DNA of 64,000 bases from Variovorax sp. Root318D1. Lineage in GTDB: Bacteria > Pseudomonadota > Gammaproteobacteria > Burkholderiales > Burkholderiaceae_C. The position numbers were made by a program, and so were the translations under genes. Below the pieces are notes generated by a model. The model saw nothing but the letters and a program-made list of their open reading frames with translations, was not told the DNA's origin and searched no databases. This document shows positions 53,474 to 62,772 of this stretch, one piece after another (the stretch's first letter is position 1; each line of letters opens with the position of its first letter). The stretch lies in NCBI RefSeq assembly GCF_001424835.1, contig NZ_LMCQ01000012.1:249755-313754 (forward strand), in the 5' to 3' direction.

Positions 53474-54103
53474 TCACCCCTGCGCGCGCCGGTTCGACAT
53501 CACCACGTTGTCCTTCTCGATCGCCTGGCCGGCCTGCATGGCGGCGATCCACGCGTCGGTGCTCGTCACGGCCGCGAAATTGCTGTGGAACACGACGCTG
53601 AACACGCGGTGGATCTCCTCGGCGCTCACCTGGCCGGCTGCATTCGAATAAGGCAGCGCGCCGGTGGCGTCCGACAGGAACTCCACGTTCAGCCCGCGGT
53701 GCATCGCCTCGAACACGGTCGATGCATCGCAGTTCTGGGTCATGTAGCCGGCCACGCTCAGTGTGTCGATCTCGTGGCGCGCAAGCCAGTCGCCGAAGTC
53801 GGTGCCGGTGAAGACGCTCGGCATGGCCTTGGTCACGAGGTGGTCGTGCGGGCGCCTGGCAATCTCAGGGTGCAGCTGGCCATTGTGGGTGTCGGCCTGG
53901 AACACCGGGGCGCCCTTGGGAGCATGGTGGCGAACCACCACCACGGGCGTGCCGGCGGCATGGGCTGCATCCATGGCCCGCGCGATGTTGGGCAGCGATT
54001 GCTCGACGGGCGGGTATTCGATCGGCAATCCGCCGCCTTCGAAATACTCGTTCTGCACGTCGATCACGACGAGGGCGCGGCGCGGTGCGGTGGTGTTGCT
54101 CAT
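53474..54103 (-). CDS. Isochorismatase-family cysteine hydrolase
   Basis: 209 residues, normal for the family. The catalytic triad is in place: Asp15 (LVVIDVQNEYF), Lys92 (VTKAMPSVFTGTDF) and Cys125 (AGYMTQNCDAST). Likely a nicotinamidase-like or other amidase; the substrate is not evident. The start at 54103 is chosen because the longer frame (to 54187) runs into the promoter of the divergent regulator. The GlxA-type regulator gene starts 103 bases away in the other direction and may control it. Confidence 0.92.
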   Translation of the reverse strand: MSNTTAPRRALVVIDVQNEYFEGGGLPIEYPPVEQSLPNIARAMDAAHAAGTPVVVVRHHAPKGAPVFQADTHNGQLHPEIARRPHDHLVTKAMPSVFTGTDFGDWLARHEIDTLSVAGYMTQNCDASTVFEAMHRGLNVEFLSDATGALPYSNAAGQVSAEEIHRVFSVVFHSNFAAVTSTDAWIAAMQAGQAIEKDNVVMSNRRAQG

Positions 54104-54194
54104 GGTCTGTCTGCTCCGTTGGTTGTGTTGTGGAATGAGGTGATTGTTCTCGCTCCGGTGCATGCGAGAAAGTGGCCCGGAAGCCATTCATCGA

Positions 54195-54200
54195 TAAAAT
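54195..54200 (+). promoter_or_regulatory. -10-like box next to a start codon
   Basis: TAAAAT ends exactly six bases before the regulator ATG at 54207, the same geometry as at argS. No ribosome site lies between. The -35 region is poor. Confidence 0.35.
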
Positions 54201-54206
54201 CGGGCC

Positions 54207-55184
54207 ATGAAGAGCAAGCCCGTTGAAACCATCGCCGTCGTGGCCTTCGATGGCATCAGTCCCTTTCACCTGTCCGTGCCTTGCATGGTCTTTGGCGAAG
54301 ACCGTACCGAAGCCGGCGTCCCGCGTTTTCGCTTGCGAGTCTGCGGCACCGAGCCCGGCCCTCTGCAAACCAACGCGGGCTTCACGCTCGTGGTGACGCA
54401 CGGGCTCGAAGCCATCCGGCGGGCGCAGATCGTGGTCGTGCCTTCATGGCGCGACGACGGGCGGCCCGCGCCGCCCGCGCTCATTCGTGCGCTGCAGGCG
54501 GCGCATCGCCGCGGCGCCGTCGTGGTCGGACTGTGCCTGGGCGCCTTCGTGCTGGCCGAGGCGGGCCTGCTCGACGGACGCCCCGCCACCACGCACTGGA
54601 ACCTGGCCGAAGCTTTCGCCAGGCAGTACCCGAAGGTGACGCTGCAACCCGAGGTGCTTTATGTCGACGACGGCGACGTGCTCACTTCCGCGGGCACTGC
54701 CGCGGGCATCGACTGCTGCCTTCACCTGCTGCGTGTGCGCTACGGTGCTGAGGCGGCGAACCGTGCCGCGCGGCGCATGGTGGTGGCGCCACACCGCGAG
54801 GGCGGGCAGGCGCAGTACATCGAGCGGCCGGTGCCTGCCGCGGCCGAGAGCGACCGCCTCGCGCCGCTGATCGAGTGGCTGGGCCGCCATCTGCACAGTC
54901 CGCATGAGCTGGACGGCCTTGCCAGGCGCGCGCTGATGAGCCGGCGCACCTTCACGCGGCGCTTTCGCGAGGCCACCGGAACTACCGTGGGCCAATGGCT
55001 GCAGAACCAGCGATTGGCACTCGCGCAGCGGCTGCTGGAGACCACCGGCCATCCGGTGGAACGGGTGGCCACCGATGCGGGTTTCGGCTCGGCGGTGTCG
55101 CTGCGAAAGCACTTCGTCGCCGCGTTCAAGACCTCGCCCACGGCGTACCGCCGGCAGTTCTCGCAGGAGGCCGTGGCCGCCTGA
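54207..55184 (+). CDS. GlxA-type AraC-family transcriptional regulator
   Basis: 325 residues. The N-terminal DJ-1/PfpI-like (class I glutamine amidotransferase-like) domain (about 1-190) has the nucleophile-elbow motif VVGLCLGAFVLAEAGLLDGRPATTHW. The C-terminal AraC double HTH (about 215-315) has MSRRTFTRRFREATGTTVGQWL and the second helix pair ATDAGFGSAVSLRKHFVAAFKTSPTAYRRQF. It is divergent from the cysteine hydrolase gene, a common pairing in which the regulator controls the hydrolase. Ligand unknown. Confidence 0.94.
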   Translation: MKSKPVETIAVVAFDGISPFHLSVPCMVFGEDRTEAGVPRFRLRVCGTEPGPLQTNAGFTLVVTHGLEAIRRAQIVVVPSWRDDGRPAPPALIRALQAAHRRGAVVVGLCLGAFVLAEAGLLDGRPATTHWNLAEAFARQYPKVTLQPEVLYVDDGDVLTSAGTAAGIDCCLHLLRVRYGAEAANRAARRMVVAPHREGGQAQYIERPVPAAAESDRLAPLIEWLGRHLHSPHELDGLARRALMSRRTFTRRFREATGTTVGQWLQNQRLALAQRLLETTGHPVERVATDAGFGSAVSLRKHFVAAFKTSPTAYRRQFSQEAVAA

Positions 55185-55194
55185 ATCAGATCAA

Positions 55195-56421
55195 CTACGC
55201 GGCGCCGCGGAAGCGCAGCGCCGCCTGCCGCACCACCTCGGCCAGCAGGCGCTCCTTGCCCTGCTTTTCGCGCAGCCATCGCGCATCGTTGCGGTTGGCT
55301 TCGACGCTGGTGCGCAGTTCGCCCAGGGCCTGCGTGGCGTTGAGCGCCTCGCTGTGCCATTCGAGCTGCGTCATCGTCATGAGGATGTGGTCGCGCAGCG
55401 GCATGTGCTGGCCGCTGGCTGGGTCCACGTACACCGCGTCGAGCCCGAAGCGGCAGGCCTGGAAGCGGTTGTAGGTGTAGACGAGGTAGTCGTCTTCCGT
55501 CGGCTCGAAGGGCTGCTCCTGCAGGAACCATGCGGCCAGCGACTGCACGTAGCCCGCGAGCGCGGCCGCGCGTTCGACGGTGAGCGGCGTGTCGAACACG
55601 CGGATCTCGATGGTGCCGAACTCCGGCTTGGGCCGGATGTCCCAATAGAAGTCTTTCATGCTGCGCACGACGCCGGTGCGGGTCATGCGCTCGAAATAGG
55701 CCTCGAACTCTTTCCAACTCAAGGTGAAGGGCGCGCGGCCCGAGAGCGGAAACGCGAACACCGAGTTGAGCCGGGCCGAGTCGAACTGCGTGTCCTGCCC
55801 CTGCACGAACGGCGACGAGGCAGACAGCGCAATGAAGTGCGGGATGTAGCGCGACATGCGGTGCAGCATCAAGAGCGCCGCGTCCGCATCGGGGCAGCCG
55901 ATGTGCACGTGCTGCCCGAAGATGGTGAACTGCTTGCTCAGGTAGCCGTAGAGCTCCGACAGCTCGCGAAAGCGCGGCTTGTCGTAGATGCGCCGCTCGT
56001 GCCATTGCTGGAACGCATGCGTGCCGCCGCCCACCACCGCGATGTTGAGCTTGTCGGCGTTCTTGATCAGCGCCTCGCGAATGGGCGAGAGCTGCGTGAT
56101 CACGTCCTGGGCCGAGTGGCAGATGTCGGTCGAGATCTCGATCATGCTCGAGGTCATCTCGGGCACCACGCTGCCGGGCAGCGGCGTCTGCGCCATCAGG
56201 CGCAGCATGTCTTCCGCATAGGGCGCCAGGTCGTAGTCGTGCGTGTTGACGAGTTGAAGCTCGAGTTCCACGCCGAGCGACAGCGCTTCGGAGTGGTTGA
56301 AGGGCTCGAGCTTGACCACGCGGCTCGCGGGATCGGCGGGAAGCGCCGCGGAGCGGAAGTCGTCGCTGTCCGGGTCGATCGAAAGAGGGGGGGTGCCGGT
56401 AAGTGGCATGGCCGCGGTCAT
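55195..56421 (-). CDS. GCS2-family carboxylate-amine ligase (YbdK-like)
   Basis: 408 residues. Glutamate-cysteine ligase type 2 fold: [12 protein letters not shown] near residue 45 (metal Glu residues), [27 protein letters not shown] near 166, and [13 protein letters not shown] near 270. YbdK has weak gamma-glutamyl-cysteine activity; the physiological substrate of the family is open. The ATG at 56421 overlaps the antiporter stop (ATGA); a second Met at 56409 is possible. Tight coupling to a Kef-like antiporter is notable. Confidence 0.9.
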   Translation of the reverse strand: MTAAMPLTGTPPLSIDPDSDDFRSAALPADPASRVVKLEPFNHSEALSLGVELELQLVNTHDYDLAPYAEDMLRLMAQTPLPGSVVPEMTSSMIEISTDICHSAQDVITQLSPIREALIKNADKLNIAVVGGGTHAFQQWHERRIYDKPRFRELSELYGYLSKQFTIFGQHVHIGCPDADAALLMLHRMSRYIPHFIALSASSPFVQGQDTQFDSARLNSVFAFPLSGRAPFTLSWKEFEAYFERMTRTGVVRSMKDFYWDIRPKPEFGTIEIRVFDTPLTVERAAALAGYVQSLAAWFLQEQPFEPTEDDYLVYTYNRFQACRFGLDAVYVDPASGQHMPLRDHILMTMTQLEWHSEALNATQALGELRTSVEANRNDARWLREKQGKERLLAEVVRQAALRFRGAA

Positions 56422-57689
56422 CGCTGCGTGTCCTCCGTGGTGCTGAAGGCCTGGGGTGCCCAGGGCACCGAGCTCTCGCCCACCGCGTGGATGGCCACGG
56501 TGGCGAGCACGGCGCCCATCACTTCCATCAAAAGAATCGAGGGCAGGGCCACCTGCGTGATCATGGTGCCGAGCAAGGGCGATGCGGTGGTGAAGTTCGA
56601 CGCAATGAGCAGTGCAATCGACGACAGCGGCGACATCGCGCAGCCGACCCAGAAAGCCTGATTCCAGCTCGCGCCGCTGCCAGGGTTGGCAATGGCCACG
56701 CCGGCGATCTTGGCGAACAGGCGAATGCCGATCACCGCCAGCACGATGCTGGCCACGGGCAAGGTCCAGTCGGCCTGCGCCGCCACGATGGACACCAGCA
56801 CGAACATCAGCATCGTGAGCAGAGACGAGGCCGTGCCGAGCTGCCGCTGCCAGGCCCAGGGCTTGGGATTGAGCGTCTTGAGCAGCACACCGCCGATCAG
56901 CGCGGCCAGCGGGGCGGAGCCGCCGAAGTGGGCCGTAAGGGCGCTGGCGGCCGCGATGAGCGCGAGCAGCAAGATGGAGGTGTTCTCGCTGGTCGGGCTC
57001 ATGAAGCGCAGCGCCATGCGCAGCCCCAGCGCCAGGATGCCGCCAATCACGAATGAGAGGCCGAGCACCACCGCCACCGGATAAAGCTTTTGCAGCAGCG
57101 TTTGCGGTGCCCGCTCGATCAACCCGGCCTGCGCATAGCCGAGCGCCAGCGCATAGAAGGTATTGAGCGTGGCCAGCGTCATGGCGCGCTCGGTCACCGG
57201 CCCCGAGGCGCGGGTGTCGATGATCACGCGGCTCAGCACCGCTGGCGAGGCCACGATGGCCATCAGCGCGATCGGGTTGGCCACCGGATCGGGCAGGCCC
57301 AAGAGCTGCAGCATCCAGTACACGCCGAAGTAGGTGAGCGTGGCTTCGAGGAGGCTTTGCACCAGCACCATCGGATTGTGGCGGAACCAGCGCAGCGGCA
57401 GCCGACCGCCGGCCTCGAACAGCACCACGGCGGCGCCCAGTTCCAAGAGGAACAGGCTGATGCCGCGCAGCGGCCAGATGGCGCCTTCGAAGCCGGCCAG
57501 GCCGACCACCGCGCCGACCACCGAATAGCCCACCACCTTGGGCAAGCCCAGGTAGCGTTGCACCAGGTGACCGGAGGCGGCCGCCGCGGCCAAGAGGAGC
57601 GACCACAGCACCGTCGGCAGGCCCGCCGAAGGGCGCAGCCACTCGGACCAGAAGCCCAGCAGATCGTTGAAGAGACTCGTCAGATTCAT
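56418..57689 (-). CDS. Monovalent cation:proton antiporter (CPA2, KefB/Kef-like)
   Basis: 423 residues, about 12-13 spans. Family blocks: [17 protein letters not shown] in the first third, [19 protein letters not shown], and the inverted-repeat core with [10 protein letters not shown] and [12 protein letters not shown]. There is no cytosolic KTN/TrkA-N domain, unlike E. coli KefB/KefC, so NAD-linked gating is absent. It probably exchanges Na+ or K+ for H+. The gcs2 ligase gene is translationally coupled behind it. Confidence 0.88.
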   Translation of the reverse strand: MNLTSLFNDLLGFWSEWLRPSAGLPTVLWSLLLAAAAASGHLVQRYLGLPKVVGYSVVGAVVGLAGFEGAIWPLRGISLFLLELGAAVVLFEAGGRLPLRWFRHNPMVLVQSLLEATLTYFGVYWMLQLLGLPDPVANPIALMAIVASPAVLSRVIIDTRASGPVTERAMTLATLNTFYALALGYAQAGLIERAPQTLLQKLYPVAVVLGLSFVIGGILALGLRMALRFMSPTSENTSILLLALIAAASALTAHFGGSAPLAALIGGVLLKTLNPKPWAWQRQLGTASSLLTMLMFVLVSIVAAQADWTLPVASIVLAVIGIRLFAKIAGVAIANPGSGASWNQAFWVGCAMSPLSSIALLIASNFTTASPLLGTMITQVALPSILLMEVMGAVLATVAIHAVGESSVPWAPQAFSTTEDTQR

Positions 57690-57922
57690 GCAGGTAGAAA
57701 AAAGCGGAAGGGCCGGCTGCGCCAGCGTGCCTGGGCGGCGCCGCGGATGCGGTCACCGGGGTTGACGCTGCGCGCGCGCAGCGCCAGACGGAAAGCGAGA
57801 CAAAAGTTCACGCGCACGTTGAGCGCGCCCATCTCCGGGATGAACGCCACCCTACCAAAGCGCGGGCTGCCCGGCCAACAGTGTCGCATGGCCCAGTCGC
57901 GGTGACGCAGGACAGGGGCTAC

Positions 57923-58318
57923 CTAGTGCAATACCCTTGAAACCGGGGCGCCGCCGATGTCGGCTTCCAGCACGAACATCGGAATCGGCACGTCGAAGCG
58001 CTCGCCATCTTCAGTGACTACGAAATAGCTGCCGTGCATGGTCCCGCTAGGCGCCTGCAGGCGGCAGCCACTCGTGTAACGGAACGATTCGCCGGGTGCC
58101 AGCAGCGGCTGCTGGCCGATCACGCCCAGGCCCTTGACCTCCTGGTCATGGCCCGAGGCGTCGTTGATGAGCCAGTGGCGGGCGATGAGCTGCGCGCTGA
58201 TTTCGCCCACGTTGGTCACGGTGACGGTGTAGGCAAAGGTGTATATCTTGTCCTTTGGCGAGGACTGCTCCGCGAGGTAGCGCGGCTCTACGTGGACACT
58301 GATGGGGCTTTGCGGCAT
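57923..58318 (-). CDS. apaG: ApaG family protein
   Basis: 131 residues of the fibronectin-III-like ApaG/DUF525 fold: ISVHVEPRYLAEQSSPKDKIYTFAYTVTVTNVG, ARHWLINDASGHDQEVKGLGVIGQQP, FRYTSGCRLQAPSGTMHGSYF. ApaG was tied to Co2+ resistance; its molecular role is unclear. The ATG at 58318 gives the usual MPxxxISV start; a GTG at 58351 would add 11 residues. It is divergent from rpe. The 233 bases between this gene and the antiporter contain no convincing gene. Confidence 0.94.
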   Translation of the reverse strand: MPQSPISVHVEPRYLAEQSSPKDKIYTFAYTVTVTNVGEISAQLIARHWLINDASGHDQEVKGLGVIGQQPLLAPGESFRYTSGCRLQAPSGTMHGSYFVVTEDGERFDVPIPMFVLEADIGGAPVSRVLH

Positions 58319-58377
58319 GCGCGCGATGGTAACTGGAGCGTTCTCTTGCACTGCTTTCCGGGTTTTGCGCCGGCTGC

Positions 58378-58383
58378 GACAAT
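58378..58383 (+). promoter_or_regulatory. -10-like box next to the rpe start
   Basis: GACAAT ends six bases before the rpe ATG at 58390 and no Shine-Dalgarno site is present. This suggests a leaderless transcript. TTTCCG at 58355-58360 is a weak -35 candidate at 17 bases. Confidence 0.35.
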
Positions 58384-58389
58384 CGGCGC

Positions 58390-59085
58390 ATGAGCACGCC
58401 GTTTCGCATCGCCCCCTCCATTCTTTCGGCCGATTTCGCCCACCTGGGCGACGAACTGGCCAAGGTCATCGCCGCCGGCGCCGACTGGATCCATTTCGAC
58501 GTGATGGACAACCATTACGTGCCGAACCTCACCTTCGGCCCGATGATCTGCAAGGCCCTGAAGCCCTACGCCAAGACGGCCGACGGCGAGCCGGTGCCGA
58601 TCGACGTGCACCTGATGATCCAGCCGGTCGACGCGCTGGCCGCGTCTTTTGCCGAAGCGGGCGCCGACTACATCAGCTTTCACCCCGATGCCTCGCCGCA
58701 CGTGAACCGCAGCATCCAGGCCATCAAGGGCGCGGGCTGCAAGGCGGGGCTGGTTTTCAATCCGGGGCTCGGCCTCGAAGCGCTCGACTGGGCCATCGAC
58801 GACATCGACCTGATTCTCATCATGTCCGTGAACCCCGGTTTCGGCGGGCAGAGCTTCATCGATTCGGCGCTGCGCAAGATCGAACTCGCGCGCAAGCGCA
58901 TCGAGCAGAGCGGCCGCGACATCCGCCTCGAGGTGGACGGCGGCATCAAGGCCGACAACATTGCGCGCGTGGCGTCGGCCGGTGCCGACACCTTCGTGGC
59001 GGGCAGCGCCATCTTCAATGCCAAGGACTACGGCGCGGTGATTTCGTCGATGCGCGAGCAACTCGCTGGCGTGGGCAAGCAGTAA
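58390..59085 (+). CDS. rpe: Ribulose-phosphate 3-epimerase
   Basis: Interconverts ribulose 5-phosphate and xylulose 5-phosphate in the pentose phosphate and Calvin pathways. 231 residues, a TIM barrel with [36 protein letters not shown] (metal His and catalytic Asp), [18 protein letters not shown] and VDGGIK. The neighbourhood (apaG divergent, a phosphatase gene not seen) gives no sign of a CO2-fixation operon, so the housekeeping role is most likely. Confidence 0.97.
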   Translation: MSTPFRIAPSILSADFAHLGDELAKVIAAGADWIHFDVMDNHYVPNLTFGPMICKALKPYAKTADGEPVPIDVHLMIQPVDALAASFAEAGADYISFHPDASPHVNRSIQAIKGAGCKAGLVFNPGLGLEALDWAIDDIDLILIMSVNPGFGGQSFIDSALRKIELARKRIEQSGRDIRLEVDGGIKADNIARVASAGADTFVAGSAIFNAKDYGAVISSMREQLAGVGKQ

Positions 59086-59091
59086 TCCGGC

Positions 59092-59364
59092 TCAGCGCTT
59101 GACCTTGTCGTTGTAGACACGGTCGATCACCGGGCCGCGGTCCGTGTCCACGGTGCCGCGCTCGATGTCGTCATGGCCCCTGCGGCCCACCTCCGGCGGC
59201 TGCCCGTCCTGTGCTTCCTGGCTGTCCGAAGACTGGTCATGTTCGTGCGGCAGGCGCGGCGCCGAGTCGCCGCCCTGTTCGATCTTGGTGTCGCCGCCGC
59301 CGGCGTCCCGCACCGGATCTTCCGGGGTGCTGGGTTCCTTCGGACGGGGCTTGCTGCTGGTCAT
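59092..59364 (-). CDS. Small disordered hypothetical protein
   Basis: 90 residues, hydrophilic, rich in Asp, Gly, Pro, Ser and Gln, with a C-terminal IDRVYNDKVKR. No hydrophobic core, so it is probably intrinsically disordered. AAGGA lies eight bases before the ATG at 59364. The reading frame remains open to 59784, but only the part behind the ribosome site looks like protein. No family recognised. Confidence 0.65.
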   Translation of the reverse strand: MTSSKPRPKEPSTPEDPVRDAGGGDTKIEQGGDSAPRLPHEHDQSSDSQEAQDGQPPEVGRRGHDDIERGTVDTDRGPVIDRVYNDKVKR

Positions 59365-59548
59365 GGCACTGTTCCTTTTCGATAGGGTCAGGCTGAAGCC
59401 TGCATGGCCCGGGAAACGCATCCGGTAGGACAGGCGAGTCATGCCCTGTAGGCCCTCCGCGGCCGAGCCGGACGATGCGATGTCGGGCCACCTTGGCTGC
59501 GCCGCTATGAAACGAGTAGCAGCTTTGCGCCAAGGGCAAGGCCTCCGC

Positions 59549-59554
59549 AATAAT
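59549..59554 (+). promoter_or_regulatory. -10-like box next to a start codon
   Basis: AATAAT ends seven bases before the ATG at 59562, with no ribosome site in between. It is the fifth example in this window of a -10-like hexamer 6-9 bases from a start codon. Confidence 0.3.
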
Positions 59555-59561
59555 CGCCCGC

Positions 59562-60578
59562 ATGTCCTCCGATCCTTTTGCAGGCGCTGCCACCGACAGC
59601 CTGCGCATTCATGCCGTTGCTTCGCTGAATCCCGGTCCCCGGCTGCTCGTGATGGGCGGCGTGCACGGCGACGAAACCTGCGGCACGGCGGGCATCGAGC
59701 GTGTGCTGGGCGAACTCGACGGCGGCGCGTTCCAGCTGCTGAGAGGCCAGCTGACTCTGGTGCCCGTGGCCAACCCGCTTGCAAGGCGGCGCCTGCAGCG
59801 GGAAGGCGAGCGCAACCTCAACCGCCTGTTCAAGCCCATGGCCGAGCCCGCGGACTACGAGGGCAAAGTCACCAACGTGCTGTGCCAGGTGATCGAGCGC
59901 CACGACGTGCTGCTCGACCTGCATTCCTTCCAGAGCGAGGGCGAGGCTTTCGCGATGATCGGCCCGCGGGACAACGACGGCACGCTCGAACCCTTCGCGC
60001 GCGCCAGGGAAGAAGGCCTGCTCGCACTGCACCTGGGCACGCCGATCGTGGTGGAGGGTTGGCTCGACATCTATGCCGCTGGCCTGGCGCAGCGGGCGGC
60101 CGGCGCGGCGGTGGGCGACGGCGCGCTCGACTTCGGCCGCGGCACCAACGAGTACATCCGCAACTGCGGCGGTTATGGCGTCACGCTCGAATGCGGCCAG
60201 CACCAGGACCCCGAGGCGCCCGAGGTGGCGTGGCGCGCCATTCGCCGTGCTCTTGCGCTGCTCGGCATGGCGCCGCTGCCTGAAGGCATGGAGGCCGTGC
60301 CTCCCGCACCGCCCCGCCTGCTGCGCCTGGCCAGCGTGACGGACCGGCTGGACGAGGAAGACAGCTTCGTGCGCGACTGGGCCACCTTCGATCCGGTGCA
60401 GCGCGGCGAGCCCATCGGCATGCGGCACGACGGCACGCTGGTGAGCGCGCCGGAGGACGGATTCATCGTCTTTCCCAATGCGCTGGCGTTGCCCGGCGCC
60501 GAGTGGTTCTACTTTGCGCGTCCGAGCGAGCGCGTACTCGGGCCTGTGACAAGCGCCGCCAACGTCCCATTGGCCTGA
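59562..60578 (+). CDS. Succinylglutamate desuccinylase/aspartoacylase-family hydrolase
   Basis: 338 residues. Zinc-carboxypeptidase fold of the AstE/AspA group: the metal motif GGVHGDET near residue 32, RNLNRLF (substrate Asn-Arg) near 88, DLHSF near 117, and the general-base Glu in VTLECGQH near 205. A C-terminal beta domain ends in FYFARPS. The Ast pathway is not nearby, so the amide substrate is unknown. Confidence 0.88.
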   Translation: MSSDPFAGAATDSLRIHAVASLNPGPRLLVMGGVHGDETCGTAGIERVLGELDGGAFQLLRGQLTLVPVANPLARRRLQREGERNLNRLFKPMAEPADYEGKVTNVLCQVIERHDVLLDLHSFQSEGEAFAMIGPRDNDGTLEPFARAREEGLLALHLGTPIVVEGWLDIYAAGLAQRAAGAAVGDGALDFGRGTNEYIRNCGGYGVTLECGQHQDPEAPEVAWRAIRRALALLGMAPLPEGMEAVPPAPPRLLRLASVTDRLDEEDSFVRDWATFDPVQRGEPIGMRHDGTLVSAPEDGFIVFPNALALPGAEWFYFARPSERVLGPVTSAANVPLA

Positions 60579-60588
60579 AGCATTTCGC

Positions 60589-60688
60589 TCCTTCCCCCTC
60601 TGGGGGAAGGCTGGGATGGGGGCGGGCAGAGCGCTCGGTGGGCACGCCGCATGCCCCCACCCCGGCCCTCCCCCGGGAGGGGAGGGAG
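60589..60688. repeat. Intergenic inverted repeat (REP-like element)
   Basis: Two 40-base arms (60589-60628 and 60649-60688) are imperfect reverse complements separated by about 20 bases. Each arm also holds its own small dyad (for example CCTTCCCCC...GGGGGAAGG in the left arm). They lie between a stop and the next ribosome site. Such GC-rich paired palindromes recur between genes in Burkholderiales. The element may act as a transcript-end stabiliser or terminator. Confidence 0.7.
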
Positions 60689-60711
60689 AAAATACCGGAA
60701 GGAGTGTGTCC

Positions 60712-61611
60712 ATGGCAGTCTCGAAAAACGCACCCGCGCAGCGCATCACACATCCCGAGCGCGTGATCGACGCCGCGAGCGGCATCACCAAAGGCGAGCT
60801 CGCGGCCTACTACCAGACCGTGGCGCCCCTGATCCTGCCCCACCTCAAGGGCCGGCCCGTGGCCCTGGTGCGCGCACCGGAAGGCGTGGGCGGCGAGCTG
60901 TTCTTCCAGAAGCATGCACAGCACAGCGACATTGCCGGAATCAAGCTGCTCGACCCCGCACTGGACCCGGGGCACGACCCGCTGCTGCAGATCGACACCG
61001 CGCGGGCATTGGTCGGCGCCGCGCAGTTCAACACCATCGAGCTGCACACCTGGAACGCCACCTCCCGCGCCATCGGAAAGCCCGATCGCATGACTTTCGA
61101 CCTCGATCCGGGCGAAGGTATCGACTGGCAGCAGATGCACGAAGCAGCGCTGCTTGTACATGTGCTGTTGGACGAACTCGGCCTGCCGGCATTCGTGAAG
61201 ACCAGCGGTGGCAAGGGGCTTCACGTGGTGGTGCCGCTTCGGCGCCAGTTCGGCTGGGACGAGGTGCGAGGCTTCTCCCGCGCCATCGTCGAGCACCTGG
61301 CGCGCACGGTGCCTCAGCGCTTCGTGGCCAAGAGCGGGCCGCGCAACCGCGTCGGCAAGATCTTCCCGGACTATCTTCGCAATGGCTTCGGAGCCACCAC
61401 CGCCAGCGCCTGGTCGGTGCGCGCGCGTGCGGGCCTGGGCGTGTCGGTGCCGCTGGCCTGGGAAGAGCTGCCGGACCTGGGCAGTGCTGCGCACTGGACC
61501 GTCGCCAACATCGGCCCGCGCCTGTCGGTCGGCAACGCGCCCTGGGACGCAATGGGAGACAGCCGCACGGCGCTGGGCGCCGCAATGCAGTTGCTGGGCT
61601 ACCTGCCTTAG
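60712..61611 (+). CDS. LigD polymerase-domain (archaeo-eukaryotic primase type) protein
   Basis: 299 residues, a stand-alone polymerase domain of the LigD family. Blocks: THPERVIDAASGITKGELAAYY, ELFFQKHA, IELHTWNA, and the metal-binding MTFDLDPGEG with Asp130 and Asp132. TSGGKGLHVVVPL follows near residue 163, and the C-terminal GPRLSVGNAPWD near 268 is also typical. In NHEJ, this domain adds (ribo)nucleotides at break ends. The ligase and nuclease domains and a ku gene are not here. GGAAGGAG lies eight bases before the ATG at 60712. Confidence 0.9.
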   Translation: MAVSKNAPAQRITHPERVIDAASGITKGELAAYYQTVAPLILPHLKGRPVALVRAPEGVGGELFFQKHAQHSDIAGIKLLDPALDPGHDPLLQIDTARALVGAAQFNTIELHTWNATSRAIGKPDRMTFDLDPGEGIDWQQMHEAALLVHVLLDELGLPAFVKTSGGKGLHVVVPLRRQFGWDEVRGFSRAIVEHLARTVPQRFVAKSGPRNRVGKIFPDYLRNGFGATTASAWSVRARAGLGVSVPLAWEELPDLGSAAHWTVANIGPRLSVGNAPWDAMGDSRTALGAAMQLLGYLP

Positions 61612-61619
61612 CGAAGGGC

Positions 61620-62438
61620 CTACTGCGGAATTTCTTCGGTCGTCACTTCGAAGCGCTGCAGCGAGTTGGCGCCGAACACCATGGTGATCGCCACGTCGGC
61701 CGCATCGCGGCCGCGTGCAATCACGATGCGGCCGATGCGCGGCATGTTGTGGCGCGCATCGAAGGTGTGCCAGCGGTCGCCGAGGTACACCTCGAACCAG
61801 GCGCTGAAGTCCATCGGATACGGCACGGGTGGAATGCCGATGTCGCCGAGATAGCCCGTGACATAGCGCGCCGGAATGTTCATGCAGCGGCACAGCGTGA
61901 TGGCCAGGTGGGCAAAGTCCCGGCACACGCCCGTGCCCTCGCGAAAGCCTTCGAGCGCAGTGCGGGTGGGGCGCGCGGTCTGGTAGTCGAAGCGCAAGTG
62001 GCCGTGCACGAAATTGCAGATCGCCTGCACGCGGTGCCAGCCCGGCACCACGCCGCCGAAGGTATCCCAGGCGAACTGCAGCAGTTCACTGTCGACCTCG
62101 CAATAGCGGCTCGGCAGCAGGAAGGGAAGCGCCGATACCGGCAGGTCGGCCACTGCGTGCTGGATGGCGCCGTAGTCCACCGGATCGGCCCAGCCGGGAT
62201 CGAACACCACCGCGTGGTTGCGCAGCCGAATGCTCGAAACGCCCTCGGGAATGCGCACGCGCGCGCAGTGGTTGTCGAAGACGTCCACGTAGTAGTCGGT
62301 GTGCAGCGGCGGGGTGATGGTGATGTGCTCGCCGTTCTGGAGATCCGCCGCGCGCGAGGGATGGACCTGCAGCATGTAGACCAACGCCGTGGGTGCCGTG
62401 ACGGCGAGCTCGATGTCGAAACCGATCCTGATCTGCAT
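61620..62438 (-). CDS. Transglutaminase-like domain protein
   Basis: 272 residues. An N-terminal beta domain (1-110) is followed by a transglutaminase-core (about 150-235) with nucleophile Cys172 (GVCRDFAHLA). The position of the usual H-A-W catalytic His is S212-A-W; His224 and Asp227 (WHTFDARHN) follow. Whether His224 serves instead cannot be said from sequence. Such proteins are proteases or cyclophane-type enzymes in many bacteria; the substrate is unknown. The start at 62438 is preceded by GGGAAGAAG. It ends nine bases from the LigD-type gene, tail-to-tail. Confidence 0.85.
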   Translation of the reverse strand: MQIRIGFDIELAVTAPTALVYMLQVHPSRAADLQNGEHITITPPLHTDYYVDVFDNHCARVRIPEGVSSIRLRNHAVVFDPGWADPVDYGAIQHAVADLPVSALPFLLPSRYCEVDSELLQFAWDTFGGVVPGWHRVQAICNFVHGHLRFDYQTARPTRTALEGFREGTGVCRDFAHLAITLCRCMNIPARYVTGYLGDIGIPPVPYPMDFSAWFEVYLGDRWHTFDARHNMPRIGRIVIARGRDAADVAITMVFGANSLQRFEVTTEEIPQ

Positions 62439-62772
62439 TTGCTTCTTCCCTGTGTGAACCATGTGTGTTGTCGGTGTCGTCCAAGCAGGCTTCATGCCGC
62501 CCGTGCCCGATGCTATAGATGGCCCCTTGCTGCGGCATGCGGGCAGATACGCCAGGCGCCGTAGGCGGGGGCCATGTGTTGTCGGTGCGCTCCTACCCCT
62601 TGCGCACCGCCTCTCCCACACCCGAGGGCGAGCCGCCACTACGGGTAACAGTGTGAGAAAACCATAACCTTTGGATTCGCTTGCAACCGCCCTCGGAGCA
62701 CCGTTTTCGTGGCTTCATGGAGGCTGCAGCGTGAGCATCGAGCCACTGAAATCTGATCTGCAGGAGCGAATC
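62439..62772. other. Intergenic region with divergent promoters expected
   Basis: 334 bases between the transglutaminase start and the small membrane gene. No coding frame is convincing. It must hold promoters for both directions. TATAGAT at about 62512 is a possible -10, but no clear pair or oxidative-stress operator was found. Confidence 0.4.

Noticed and set aside
57686..57889. 67-codon minus-strand frame ending ATGA at the antiporter start
   Set aside because: The overlap is tempting, but the composition is that of random GC-rich DNA, with no ribosome site or motif.
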